A stretch of DNA of 64,000 nt, taken from positions 124,001 to 188,000 of the forward strand of contig UQDL01000003.1 of NCBI GenBank assembly GCA_900539775.1. Reading direction: 5' to 3'. The translations under genes and the position numbers were made by a program. The stretch is from an uncultured Anaerotruncus sp. (GTDB taxonomy: Bacteria > Bacillota > Clostridia > Oscillospirales > Acutalibacteraceae). This document shows positions 25,703 to 34,887 of this stretch, one piece after another (position 1 is the first letter of the stretch; every line of letters begins with the position of its first letter). The notes under the pieces are model-generated. The model saw only the letters and a program-made list of their open reading frames with translations. It was not told the origin of the DNA and made no database searches.

Positions 25703-26647
25703 TTATTTGCCGAGGAATTCTTTTGTTACCTTAACAATATTTTCAGCCGAAAGACCAAATTGCTTAAGCAAATCCTTTGCAGGGCCACTGTGGCCAAACA
25801 CATCATTAACACCGATGCGTTTAACCGGTGTTGGGCAAGACTCTGAAAGAGCCGCGCAAACAGCCTCGCCGAGACCGCCGATAACATTATGCTCTTCCAC
25901 CGTAATAACCTTACCGGTTTTCTTTGCGGATTTAATAACAAGCTCTGCATCAAGAGGCTTAATCGTGGCAATATTTATAACCTCTGCATCAATGCCCTGA
26001 GTTTCAAGCTCTTTTGCGGCATCAATTGCTTCGGCAACCATAAGGCCGTTTGCAATGATAGTTACATCGCTTCCCTCTTTTACAAGCTCGCCTTTTCCGA
26101 TTTCAAACTTATAATCCTCACTGTGAAAAACAGGAACCGCAAGTCTGCCGAAGCGAAGATAAACGGGGCCGTTATAATTATAAGCTGCTATAACAGCCTG
26201 CCTTGCTTCAACATCATCGGCAGGGCAAATAACAACCATGCCGGGGATTGAACGCATAAGAGCAAAATCCTCACAGCACTGATGGGAAGCACCGTCCTCG
26301 CCAACAGAAATGCCGGCATGAGTGGCTCCGATTTTAACATTGAGATGCGGATAGCCGATTGAATTTCTGATTTGCTCAAAAGCTCTGCCCGCCGCAAACA
26401 TTGCAAAACTTGAAGCAAAGGGAACATAACCCATTGTGCTTAAACCTGCAGCAACGCTAACCATATTTGATTCCGCAATGCCGCAATTTATGTGGCGATC
26501 CGGGAAAGCAGCTTTAAAAATTGCAGTTTTGGTGGCTGCCGAAAGATCGGCATCAAGAACAACAAGATTATCTGCGCCGTTTTGCGCAAGTTCCTTTAAT
26601 GCATTACCGTAACTGTCTCTTGTTGCAACACATTTAACATCTGCCAT
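25703..26647 (-). CDS. Transketolase, C-terminal subunit
   Basis: A 314-residue protein comprising the pyrimidine-binding and C-terminal domains of transketolase, as in split transketolases. GIAESNMVSVAAGLSTMGYVP is the segment carrying the TPP-activating glutamate. ATHAGISVGEDGASHQCCED and RIGVNDVFGHSGPAKDLL follow as in homologues. It acts only together with the N-terminal subunit encoded just upstream (3-base gap), in the non-oxidative pentose phosphate pathway. DXP synthase also has a similar half but is a single long chain, so it is unlikely. Confidence 0.9.
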   Translation of the reverse strand: MADVKCVATRDSYGNALKELAQNGADNLVVLDADLSAATKTAIFKAAFPDRHINCGIAESNMVSVAAGLSTMGYVPFASSFAMFAAGRAFEQIRNSIGYPHLNVKIGATHAGISVGEDGASHQCCEDFALMRSIPGMVVICPADDVEARQAVIAAYNYNGPVYLRFGRLAVPVFHSEDYKFEIGKGELVKEGSDVTIIANGLMVAEAIDAAKELETQGIDAEVINIATIKPLDAELVIKSAKKTGKVITVEEHNVIGGLGEAVCAALSESCPTPVKRIGVNDVFGHSGPAKDLLKQFGLSAENIVKVTKEFLGK

Positions 26648-26650
26648 AAC

Positions 26651-27493
26651 TTACGCCTCCAATTCTGCAAGAGCCTCGTTAAGCTCTGCCATTGCAATTT
26701 CATATTCTTCGGTATTGGGAGCTTTGCCGTGCCAGCCCACAGCATTTTCCATGTAAGAAACGCCCTTGCCTTTAACAGTTTTCATAATAATGGCAAAAGG
26801 CTTATCACTGTTGTGGAAAGCATCAAAAGCTTTTTCAAGCTCATCAAAATCATTGCCGTCTATCGTGATATAATCAAAACCGAAAGCCTTAACTTTTTCA
26901 TCAATAGGCTCTGCGCTCATAACATCGCTGCACTTACCGTCTATCTGAAGGCCGTTTACATCAATTATAACGCAAAGATTATTAAGATCATACTGAGAAG
27001 CAAACATCATAGCCTCCCAAGCCTGACCCTCTTCAATTTCACCATCGCCAAGGATGGTATAAATTCTGATATCGTTTTTGCCAAGCATTTTTGCGCCCTT
27101 TGCCATTCCGCAAGCGGCGCTTACGCCCTGTCCGAGGGAGCCGGTGCTCATATCAACGCCGGGAACCGTGTTCATATTTGGGTGGCCCTGAAGATAAGAA
27201 CCAATGTGGCGAAGTGTTTTTAAATCCTCAACAGGGAAAAAGCCCTTATACGCAAGTGCACTGTAAAGCGCAGGCGCAGCATGGCCCTTAGAAAGAACTA
27301 ATCTGTCCCTATCCTCCATTTTAGGATTCTTTGCATCATAGTTCATTTCCACGCCGTAAAGATAAGCCATTACATCTGCTGCGGAAAGGCTTCCGCCCGG
27401 ATGACCTGCTTTTGCATTATATGTGCCCTCTATTATACCCATTCTGATTTGAGTGGCATAAACAGAGAGTTCTCTTTTTAATTCGCTGTTCAT
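26651..27493 (-). CDS. Transketolase, N-terminal subunit
   Basis: A 280-residue TPP-binding half of a split transketolase. KAGHPGGSLSAADVMAYLYG, VLSKGHAAPALYSALA and the diphosphate/Mg motif LGDGEIEEGQAWEAMMFA are conserved. The frame opens at 27514, but the ATG at 27491-27493 is chosen because the SD AAAGGG sits properly before it and the seven extra residues (MQQKGQQ) overlap that SD. It is the first gene of the two-gene unit. With its partner it moves two-carbon units between sugar phosphates, supplying ribose and erythrose phosphates. Confidence 0.9.
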   Translation of the reverse strand: MNSELKRELSVYATQIRMGIIEGTYNAKAGHPGGSLSAADVMAYLYGVEMNYDAKNPKMEDRDRLVLSKGHAAPALYSALAYKGFFPVEDLKTLRHIGSYLQGHPNMNTVPGVDMSTGSLGQGVSAACGMAKGAKMLGKNDIRIYTILGDGEIEEGQAWEAMMFASQYDLNNLCVIIDVNGLQIDGKCSDVMSAEPIDEKVKAFGFDYITIDGNDFDELEKAFDAFHNSDKPFAIIMKTVKGKGVSYMENAVGWHGKAPNTEEYEIAMAELNEALAELEA

Positions 27494-27575
27494 CTGTTGC
27501 CCTTTCTGCTGCAATTATTATTCACGACCCTCCGCAGCGATGAAGGCCGGAATTTAAACCGCCAAAGCGGATTTA

Positions 27576-28865
27576 TTAACTAACTTGCTGATAGAAGCAA
27601 TTCAAAACAATTTCCATGATTGAATCACTGTCTGCATAATACTCTGCAAAAACATCCTCTGAAACCTCTGAAGATGCTTTCATTTCGCCCTGCACAGTAT
27701 ATTGATTAACCTCTGTTACACCGTGCTGAAGAATAACAGATGCAAGATAAGTTACATCTTTTAATGCGATATTTGTTTGGCTGTATTTTGAAGCCGTGTT
27801 GTACAATTCGGAAACAGTTGAGAAATCGCCGGTTACAGCCTTTCTGAGTTGCTCTGCATATGCCTTAACATACTGAGATTGGCGAGCCGTTCTGTTTAAG
27901 GAGGCATTGATAGTGTCCGTATCTCTTTTACGAACATAAGTTTCGGCAAAATCGCCTTTGATGGTTATTGTGTCGCCCTTTTTAATATTCTTTTCGGGAA
28001 AATCGTATAGCGATTCAACCGTTACTCCGCCAACAGCATCATTAAGCGGTGCAATTCCCTTTAAATCAAGCACAAAGTATTTTTCGATAGGCACATTGGC
28101 AAGAATTCTGCTGAGTGCCGTTATTGTGTTTTTGCAAGAAGATTCGGCACCGTCACCATAAGCATAAGAAAGGCACAGCTGCATATTTTCGGTGCGCAGG
28201 AATTTGCCGTCTGTTGAATAAAGATCAATATCAACCATAGTGTCACGAGGGATTGTGATAAGGCTTATTTTGCCCGTAGAGGTATCAACAACGGCAACCA
28301 TATCCGTGTCTGCCTGGCCGGAAGTTCCTATCACTCCGTTATTTTCACCGATTTTTTCACGATCCACACCTATGAAAGCAAAGGCAACTTTATTCTTATC
28401 ATATATATATGTGTGGCCGCCGTATTCTATTGTTTCTTCATATTTAGGATTGGCCTGTTCCACCACAAGATCATTTTTGCCTTTTTCGCGCAATCCGATA
28501 TATGTGCCGCCGATTATGCCAACCGCAGCAATTATCAATGCAAGGATCACCAAAATAATTCTTGCCCAAAGCGGAATTTTATGCTTTGAGCCATGGCGGT
28601 GGCGATGATGCCTGCCATGACGGTGGTGGTGATGATGATGGTGGTGTGAAGAAGAATAATAATGATGGCTATGTGAGCCGGAGGAACTGTGATGATGAGC
28701 ACTTTCCGAATAAGCATCTGCATCCGGCGAAGTATCCTTCACGCCCTCTTGTATTTTAAACGGTTCTTCGCTATTTTGCAATTCCGCAGGCACTGCTTCC
28801 TGGGCACCGGCAAGGAACAGCTCATCGGCGCTGCCCGCTAAATTTGGATCAATTTGTTTTTTCAT
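27576..28865 (-). CDS. LCP-family (LytR-CpsA-Psr) glycopolymer ligase with His-rich cytoplasmic tail
   Basis: A 429-residue membrane-anchored protein. The cytoplasmic N-terminus contains about 20 histidines between residues 57 and 95, including a run of eight. One membrane helix follows (about 98-120), then an extracellular LCP domain: AFIGVDRE, DTDMVAVVDTSTGKISLITIPRDTMVDI (about 187-214, with the phosphate-binding Arg) and YVRKRDTDTINASLNRTARQ with conserved Arg residues. LCP enzymes transfer undecaprenyl-linked wall polymers to peptidoglycan. The His-rich tail is unusual and could bind Ni2+/Zn2+ or simply be low-complexity. Its start overlaps the sortase gene end by 17 bases. Confidence 0.87.
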   Translation of the reverse strand: MKKQIDPNLAGSADELFLAGAQEAVPAELQNSEEPFKIQEGVKDTSPDADAYSESAHHHSSSGSHSHHYYSSSHHHHHHHHRHGRHHRHRHGSKHKIPLWARIILVILALIIAAVGIIGGTYIGLREKGKNDLVVEQANPKYEETIEYGGHTYIYDKNKVAFAFIGVDREKIGENNGVIGTSGQADTDMVAVVDTSTGKISLITIPRDTMVDIDLYSTDGKFLRTENMQLCLSYAYGDGAESSCKNTITALSRILANVPIEKYFVLDLKGIAPLNDAVGGVTVESLYDFPEKNIKKGDTITIKGDFAETYVRKRDTDTINASLNRTARQSQYVKAYAEQLRKAVTGDFSTVSELYNTASKYSQTNIALKDVTYLASVILQHGVTEVNQYTVQGEMKASSEVSEDVFAEYYADSDSIMEIVLNCFYQQVS

Positions 28866-29670
28866 CTTTTATAAGTACCCCGCAAACAAGGAATCTGTTG
28901 CTTTTTTGATTTGTAATGCAAGTAGATAATACCACAATCTTACTGTCTTTATCAATAGTTGTGTTAAGATTTGTGCGAACATTTTTTAAGGCGGAAGACG
29001 GATTCATAATTTCGCCTTGGAAAGATGCCAAATCATCTTGATTGTCAAAATTAAAGGAATTCATTATATGGCGATCATCATATTTAAAGGCAGAAATGAT
29101 TTGATAAGTGAGCTTATGCTGCGGCATATAAATATAAAAATACTCATGCGAATTAAAGAATTCGGAATCTTCAAACTTATGAAGAGTTGTAAACATTGTT
29201 TCTTTATATCCGTTGTGGCCGTAAATAACGGTTACCGGATCTGTAAAATCCGTGCGGTTTATACCCTGGGTGTAAATTGCCCCGCTTGAGATATATTTTT
29301 TATCAAAAGCACTGTGGCGCAAATAAAAATCATCATCGCTGCCGCTTTGAACTATCGGATAATCAACATCCGTGTCGTCAATTTTAATCCAAGCATATAT
29401 CTCATCGTTTCCTGACTGAAGCGACTTAAAATCAACCGGATTTTGTGCAAGCGGGCCTGTTGTGAGCGCCGCTGTGCTTTCCTGCGGAACTGTTGTTTCA
29501 TTTTCCGCAGACCAAACATTATAAAGATAAAATCCGATATAAACACATGCACAAACAAATACAACAACGGCAATAATAAGCAAAATCATTCTTGATTTGC
29601 TTTTTTTATTTTCTTCACCGCCGTTTTTATTTTCCGCCGATTTCTTCTCATTTATATCTTTTTCATCCAT
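28849..29670 (-). CDS. srtB: Class B sortase
   Basis: A 273-residue transpeptidase with a charged Lys/Glu-rich cytoplasmic N-terminus (about 30 residues), one membrane helix (RMILLIIAVVVFVCACVYIGF) and a sortase domain. The catalytic His is in VIYGHNGYKE, the Cys in VVLSTCITN and the Arg in NRFLVCG. The arrangement NDEIYAWIKIDDTDVDYPIVQ and FYLRHSAFDKK is class B. The frame opens earlier, at 29733, but the ATG at 29668-29670 with SD GGCGGTGA is chosen. It sits between a small protein carrying an SPSTG sorting signal (its likely substrate) and an LCP protein. Confidence 0.9.
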   Translation of the reverse strand: MDEKDINEKKSAENKNGGEENKKSKSRMILLIIAVVVFVCACVYIGFYLYNVWSAENETTVPQESTAALTTGPLAQNPVDFKSLQSGNDEIYAWIKIDDTDVDYPIVQSGSDDDFYLRHSAFDKKYISSGAIYTQGINRTDFTDPVTVIYGHNGYKETMFTTLHKFEDSEFFNSHEYFYIYMPQHKLTYQIISAFKYDDRHIMNSFNFDNQDDLASFQGEIMNPSSALKNVRTNLNTTIDKDSKIVVLSTCITNQKSNRFLVCGVLIKDEKTN

Positions 29671-29735
29671 AAAATCACCGCCGATATAGTGAGCATAAAT
29701 TTCAAAACGGCAGACTTGCGCCTGCCCCCACACAT

Positions 29736-29774
29736 TAAAAAAACCTGTTGCCCGGGGGAAACAGGTTTTTTAAA
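29736..29774 (-). terminator. Terminator/attenuator between surface protein and sortase
   Basis: AAAAAACCTGTT pairs with AACAGGTTTTTT around a GC-rich loop. It could let the short surface-protein mRNA greatly outnumber the read-through sortase mRNA. Confidence 0.8.
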
Positions 29775-29789
29775 AATCATTGTTAAAAA

Positions 29790-30347
29790 TTACTCAGCAT
29801 CTTTTTTCTTTGCAAGAGCAACAACCGCAATACCTGCGCCTGCAGCTGCAACCGATGCTGCTGCTATTGAAGCCGCACCTGTGCTGGGAGACTTAGAAGA
29901 ATTATCCTTCTTGCCTGTGGTGGATTCGCTTTCGCCTGCCTTAACTTCTACATTGGCATTAACCGTGTAGCCGTCCGGAGCCTGGAAAGTATCAAGATTT
30001 GTGATCTCTATAACAAGCTTGTTGCCATCTTGGCTGATGATTCTGCAGCTGTCTGAAAGAGAAGCAAGAGAAACCTCTTGGCCCGCACCGTTTACAAAGC
30101 TCCAATTGATAAGCTTTGCAGAACCGGAATATGTGAATGTGATAACATTTGAGCCCGGCTCATTTTGAGTGCCTGTGAGTTGATTTGAAGGCTTTTTGTT
30201 AACAAGCGGATCGCTGATTGAGCAGATGATTGCAACACCCTGAGGGCTGTAAACATTGATTGCAGCCATCGCGGGAACTGCGAATGCAGTGCAAACAGAA
30301 GCCGCTGCAATAACAGAAATAACTGCTGCCAATAACTTCTTCTTCAT
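29790..30347 (-). CDS. Small secreted surface protein with SPSTG sortase signal
   Basis: A 185-residue precursor with a signal peptide (MKKKLLAAVISVIAAASV, probable cleavage after AMA near residue 27) and an extracellular domain of about 110 residues of beta-rich character. A Ser/Lys-rich linker follows, then the C-terminal cell-wall signal: SPSTG, a hydrophobic Ala-rich helix and the KKKDAE tail. SPxTG resembles the (S/P)PxTG motif used by the class B sortase of Clostridioides difficile rather than classical LPxTG. I do not recognise the extracellular domain. The ATG at 30345-30347 follows the SD GAGGTG. It has its own promoter and a terminator precedes srtB. Confidence 0.8.
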   Translation of the reverse strand: MKKKLLAAVISVIAAASVCTAFAVPAMAAINVYSPQGVAIICSISDPLVNKKPSNQLTGTQNEPGSNVITFTYSGSAKLINWSFVNGAGQEVSLASLSDSCRIISQDGNKLVIEITNLDTFQAPDGYTVNANVEVKAGESESTTGKKDNSSKSPSTGAASIAAASVAAAGAGIAVVALAKKKDAE

Positions 30348-30405
30348 AATAAACACCTCATAAATATTTTTTGAGATAATATTTTCTCATTTACAATTCA
30401 TATGA

Positions 30406-30434
30406 ATTATACCATTAAACTTTACAATTGTAAA
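30406..30434 (-). promoter_or_regulatory. SigA promoter of the surface-protein/sortase region
   Basis: TTTACA (30429-30434) and TATAAT (30406-30411) are 17 bases apart on the minus strand. Confidence 0.7.
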
Positions 30435-30560
30435 GGGATTTTAAAAAAAACTTTTAACAATTCGTTAAAATGTTTATTACACAGATATTACAGACATTCA
30501 TATTCCGAGCGTTTTTTCGGGCATTTTTCTTTTTATTCAGAACCGCATTTAAGCGTTAAA

Positions 30561-32411
30561 TCAGGTTAGCTGTGCCTTGCCGGTGCAAAGCTGATAATAT
30601 CTGCCCCCGAGCCGCAGCAAATCCTCATGATCGCCTCGCTCCGTTATCTCGCCGTTTTCAAGCACCATTATAGCATTTGAATTACGAACCGTTGAGAGCC
30701 TGTGAGCTATAACGAAAACCGTTCTGCCCGTCATAAGTCTGTCCATACCGTGCTCAATATGAAGTTCCGTTCTTGTGTCTACCGATGAGGTTGCCTCATC
30801 CAAAATAAGCACAACCGGCTTTGCAACGGCCGCCCTTGCAATTGCAAGCAGCTGACGCTGTCCCTGAGAAAGATTATCGCCGTCTCCGGTAATTTGAGTA
30901 TCATATCCGTCCGGCAAGCGTCTTATAAACGAATGCGCAGATGCAAGCTTAGCGGCCGCTATACATTCTTCGTCCGTTGCCTCAAGCCTGCCGTAACGAA
31001 TATTGTCCATAACAGTGCCCGTAAACAAATGAGTATCTTGCAGCACAATAGACAAGGTGCGCCTTAAATCATCCTTCTTAATTCGCTTAATATCAATGCC
31101 GTCGTATGTTATTATGCCGTTTTGAATATCATAAAACCTGTTTATAAGATTTGTTATTGTTGTTTTGCCCGCACCCGTTGAGCCAACAAAAGCAATCTTT
31201 TGCCCGTGCTTTGCATAAAGAGAAATATCCTTAAGCACCGGCTTTTCGGGAACATAGGAGAAATCAACATTTTCAAAAACAACATTTCCCTCAACAGGGA
31301 TTTTAACTCCGCCGTCGTTCCAAAAGAGCTTTCTTTCTCCGCTTTCCTCTGTTTCCTCAAGCGTAACCGTGCCGTCATCAACCTCTGATTTCATATCCAT
31401 AATTTCAAACACACGCTCTGCGCCGGCAAGTGCCGAAAACACCGTGTTCATTTGGTTTGCTATCTGGTTTATAGGTTGAGTAAACTGCTTTGAATAACTT
31501 AAAAATGTGAAGAATGTGCCGATATCAATGTTTCCGCCGAGAGCAAGAATTCCGCCCACAAGCGCAATTGTGGCATAGCTTGCATTATTTATTCCCGTTG
31601 AACACGGGCCCATAATTCCGGCAAAGAAGTTTGCATTAGTGGCAGCCTTGCGGAAATTTTCGTTTGTTTCGGTAAATTCGGAAATTGCCTGTTCCTCGTG
31701 GTTAAAAACCTTGATAACCTTCATTCCCTCAATAGTTTCTTCTATATTACCGTTCATAACGCCAAGATTTTTTTGTTGCGCTCTGAAATATTTTCTTGAC
31801 TGCTTACCGATTTTGGAAACGGTTACCATCATTATAATAAGAGAGATAAGTGCAAACGCAAAAAGAATCGGGCTTAAATACACCATCATTGCAACTATGC
31901 CCACAAAAGTGAAGGCAGATGAAACAAGCTGCACCATTGATTGCTCAAGCATCATTTGAACATTATCAACATCATTGGTGAAGCGGCTCATAATTTCGCC
32001 GTGAGTTTGGGAATCAAAATAGCGAAGCGGCAAAGTTTGCATATGATCAAACAAATCCTTGCGCAAAAGATTTGTTGTTTTATACGCAACTTTAACCATG
32101 ATTTTGCTTTGAATAAATGAAAACAGAGATGCGCCCACATAAAGAGCGGAAAGAAGCGCAAGATTTTTCACAAGAGTTTTTACACCCTCTGTTAAGAAGG
32201 TGCCGCCCGTTATGGAATCATAAACATCATTAAGAATCGGCTTTAAGCAATAAGATGCGCCGATGCTGCACACCGTGCTGAGAATGAGCGAAACAAACAC
32301 AACACACAAAAGCGCTTTATTTTTGCCCATATATTTCAAAATTCTGCCGAATGTTTCTTTTGCATTTTTCGGCTTTTTGAAATCATTTTTTCCCGGAGGT
32401 CCCATTGGCAT
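30561..32411 (-). CDS. ABC exporter half (canonical ATP site subunit)
   Basis: A 616-residue fusion of a six-helix ABC type-1 transmembrane domain (about 30-330) and an ATPase domain. Walker A is GSTGAGKTT, the signature LSQGQRQL, and Walker B VLILDEATSSVD with the catalytic Glu intact; the switch His is in VIAHRLST. It pairs with the neighbouring gene product, in which that Glu is Asp, so the two probably form an asymmetric heterodimeric exporter of the BmrCD/TM287-288 kind. Likely cargo is drugs, lipids or peptides. Its start overlaps the stop of the partner gene by one base. It is controlled with the MarR gene upstream. Confidence 0.88.
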   Translation of the reverse strand: MPMGPPGKNDFKKPKNAKETFGRILKYMGKNKALLCVVFVSLILSTVCSIGASYCLKPILNDVYDSITGGTFLTEGVKTLVKNLALLSALYVGASLFSFIQSKIMVKVAYKTTNLLRKDLFDHMQTLPLRYFDSQTHGEIMSRFTNDVDNVQMMLEQSMVQLVSSAFTFVGIVAMMVYLSPILFAFALISLIIMMVTVSKIGKQSRKYFRAQQKNLGVMNGNIEETIEGMKVIKVFNHEEQAISEFTETNENFRKAATNANFFAGIMGPCSTGINNASYATIALVGGILALGGNIDIGTFFTFLSYSKQFTQPINQIANQMNTVFSALAGAERVFEIMDMKSEVDDGTVTLEETEESGERKLFWNDGGVKIPVEGNVVFENVDFSYVPEKPVLKDISLYAKHGQKIAFVGSTGAGKTTITNLINRFYDIQNGIITYDGIDIKRIKKDDLRRTLSIVLQDTHLFTGTVMDNIRYGRLEATDEECIAAAKLASAHSFIRRLPDGYDTQITGDGDNLSQGQRQLLAIARAAVAKPVVLILDEATSSVDTRTELHIEHGMDRLMTGRTVFVIAHRLSTVRNSNAIMVLENGEITERGDHEDLLRLGGRYYQLCTGKAQLT

Positions 32412-34156
32412 TATTCGCTCACCCCTTTCCGCTGAGTGTTATAAATTTCCTGATATATTTCATTGCTTTTTATAAGCTCATCATGCGTGCCGACTCCTTT
32501 AATCTCGCCGTCGTCCACAACAAGGATTTCATCTGCATCCTTAACCGATGAAATTCTTTGAGCTATTATAAACACCGTTGTGTTTTTAAACTCATTATAG
32601 AAGCTTTCCCTGATTTTTGCCTCTGTTGCCGTGTCTACCGCACTTGTTGAATCATCAAGAATAAGAATTTTAGGATTCTTAATCATTGCACGGGCAATGC
32701 AAAGCCTTTGCTTTTGACCGCCTGAAAGATTGAGGCCGCCTTGGGCAAGATTCGTTTTATAACCATCCGGCTGCTCGTTTATAAAGCCGTCTGCCTGAGC
32801 CGCTTTGCAAACATGAATAATTTCCTCTTCCGTGGCATCTTTTTTACCCCAGCGGATATTATCCTCTATAGTGCCGCTGAAAAGCACATTCTTTTGAAGC
32901 ACAACACCTATCATATCTCGCAAAGCCGTAAGATCATAGTTTTTTACATTAACACCGTCTATAAGCACCTCGCCTGCGGTTACATCGTACAAACGGGGAA
33001 TAAGATTAACAAGGCTTGATTTTCCGCATCCCGTGCCGCCGACTATGCCCACGATTTGCCCCGGCCTAACCTTAAAGCTTATGTTTTGAAGCACATTATC
33101 GCCGTGATCATTGGTGTCGTACTTAAAATCTACATTTCTGAATTCAACTTCGCCCTGCGGATTTTCCGGAACAAATGCATTTTCCGGATTAACAATATCC
33201 ACCGTTGTATCAAGCACTTCAACCACACGATCCGCACAAGCCTTGCCCCTTGCAAGCATAAGGAGCATCATTGAAATCATCATAAGATTCATAAGAATTT
33301 GCACTATATAGGAAGCAAAAACCGAAATTTGGCCGACTTGCATTGTGCCTGCATTTGCGGAAAGTGCCCCTTTGTAATAAACAAACACGATAACAGCATT
33401 AAAAAGCAACATCATAACGGGCATAACCGTTACGATAAGGCCTGATGCCATTGCACCCTGCTTTGCAAGATCATCTGATGCTTCGTGAAACTTTTTCTTT
33501 TCATGATCCTCACGCACAAAGGCCTTAACAACACGCATTCCTATAAGATTTTCCTGCACAACTCGGTTTAAATTATCAACCTTTTTTTGCATTTTTTGAA
33601 ACATGGGAAAACCGAATTTCATAATAAGAGCCACAATTATAATGAGTATCGGCAGCAAAACAAGAAGAATTGTTGACATACCCGGATTGATTTTAACGGC
33701 AAACACTGCCGAAATAATAAGCAGCGCAGGCCCTCTTACAAGAATACGAAGCGACATCATAACAACATTTTGAAGCATTGTGATATCATTTGTCATTCTT
33801 GTTGTAAGTGATGCCGTTGAAAATTTATCTATATTTTTGAATGAAAATTTGCTGATTTTTCCGTAAACATCATTTCTGAGCCTAAAGGCAAATTTCTGGC
33901 TTACAATAGCAGAACTTTTCATGGTGGCAATGCCTCCGCACAAGCCGATAACGGCCAGCGCAAGCATTCCGAACCCCATTTTCAGCACATATGCCCTTGT
34001 TTCCTCCGGCGTTGTTGAAGTGCTTACATTATTATATATGTTATTTGCAAGGGTTGGCATTGCAAGCTCGCAAAAAGCCTCGATTATCATGCCGAGCACG
34101 CTGACAAGTGAAAGCAGCCCAAGCCCTTTCATATACTTTCCTAATTTTTTGATCAC
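32411..34156 (-). CDS. ABC exporter half (degenerate ATP site subunit)
   Basis: A 581-residue ABC half-exporter: transmembrane domain about 15-310, then an ATPase with Walker A GGTGCGKSS, signature LSGGQKQR and Walker B ILILDDSTSAVD. The residue after the Walker B Asp is Asp where the catalytic Glu is expected, and the switch position reads IIAQRISS with Gln instead of His. Both changes mark the non-hydrolysing site of heterodimeric exporters. It overlaps the MarR gene by 4 bases (ATGA) and the next ABC gene by one base, so the three are one coupled operon. Confidence 0.88.
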   Translation of the reverse strand: MIKKLGKYMKGLGLLSLVSVLGMIIEAFCELAMPTLANNIYNNVSTSTTPEETRAYVLKMGFGMLALAVIGLCGGIATMKSSAIVSQKFAFRLRNDVYGKISKFSFKNIDKFSTASLTTRMTNDITMLQNVVMMSLRILVRGPALLIISAVFAVKINPGMSTILLVLLPILIIIVALIMKFGFPMFQKMQKKVDNLNRVVQENLIGMRVVKAFVREDHEKKKFHEASDDLAKQGAMASGLIVTVMPVMMLLFNAVIVFVYYKGALSANAGTMQVGQISVFASYIVQILMNLMMISMMLLMLARGKACADRVVEVLDTTVDIVNPENAFVPENPQGEVEFRNVDFKYDTNDHGDNVLQNISFKVRPGQIVGIVGGTGCGKSSLVNLIPRLYDVTAGEVLIDGVNVKNYDLTALRDMIGVVLQKNVLFSGTIEDNIRWGKKDATEEEIIHVCKAAQADGFINEQPDGYKTNLAQGGLNLSGGQKQRLCIARAMIKNPKILILDDSTSAVDTATEAKIRESFYNEFKNTTVFIIAQRISSVKDADEILVVDDGEIKGVGTHDELIKSNEIYQEIYNTQRKGVSE

Positions 34157-34650
34157 TGTTTTTCATCTCCTTTTGCCGCATCAATATTTTCAAAGCAGTT
34201 TTCATTGCTTTCGGACAGATTCTTTATAGCAAGCTCCAAGCAGCGGGAAAACTTCAAAACTTCTTCCTTGCTCATTCCCATGCAAAGCGTTTCTTCAAGC
34301 TCATCCATTTTATTCCTTAGATTTTGCGGCAGCGCCTTTGCCCTTTGAGTGGGATAAAGGCGAATAATTCGAGCATCGTTATCGTCTGCTTTTTTAATAA
34401 TAAATCCTGCTTTTTCCATTCGTTTAACGGAAACGCTGATTGTTGCGGCGGAAACGCCCGACATTGAAGAAAGCTGACTTGAAGTTACGCCCTCATTATC
34501 AACTATTGCAAATAAAATATCCTGCTGGCCTGAAAACAAGCCCTCTTCTGCAATAACCTCATTAAACCTGCGGCGAACAAGCCTTGAAAGATAATTAACT
34601 CTTGGGCCGATTACGCCTTCCGGAGGCGGTTCCTTGTGTTTGCAATGCAT
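34153..34650 (-). CDS. MarR-family transcriptional regulator
   Basis: A 165-residue winged-helix regulator. The DNA-binding core reads GVTSSQLSSMSGVSAATISVSVKR, followed by the wing MEKAGFIIKKADDNDARIIRLYPT, a pattern specific to MarR. Flanking helices would form the dimer interface. The N-terminus carries an unusual CKHKEPPPEGVIGPR. It heads the operon with two ABC exporter genes. Two palindromes over the promoter are likely its operators, so it probably represses exporter synthesis until a ligand binds. Confidence 0.88.
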   Translation of the reverse strand: MHCKHKEPPPEGVIGPRVNYLSRLVRRRFNEVIAEEGLFSGQQDILFAIVDNEGVTSSQLSSMSGVSAATISVSVKRMEKAGFIIKKADDNDARIIRLYPTQRAKALPQNLRNKMDELEETLCMGMSKEEVLKFSRCLELAIKNLSESNENCFENIDAAKGDEKQ

Positions 34651-34674
34651 TTTATCACTCCCGTCTTGCCCGTA

Positions 34675-34724
34675 ATTATATCATTTTCAGGCAAATGTTA
34701 GCCAACTAACATTAGCTGACTAAT
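34675..34724 (-). promoter_or_regulatory. MarR operon promoter with two palindromic operators
   Basis: A TATAAT -10 box (34675-34680, minus strand) is preceded by two inverted repeats: ATGTTAGCCAACTAACAT (34695-34712), covering the -35 position, and ATTAGCTGACTAAT (34711-34724). Both follow the TTAG-N4-CTAA pattern typical of MarR sites. Confidence 0.65.
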
Positions 34725-34764
34725 CAGTATTTTAGCACAATTTCACAATTTGTCAACACAGATA

Positions 34765-34793
34765 TTGTAAACTGTTTTTTTATGTGTTAGAAT
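34765..34793 (+). promoter_or_regulatory. SigA promoter of rsmA
   Basis: TTGTAA (34765-34770) and TAGAAT (34788-34793) have a 17-base spacer on the plus strand. Confidence 0.6.
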
Positions 34794-34887
34794 AGCACCG
34801 CAAACACGGAAATTGCGCATTTTTTTGCTTTTCCGTGGCAAAGACGCAACAATAATATTAAATATTATTTGAAACGGCAGGTTAATT

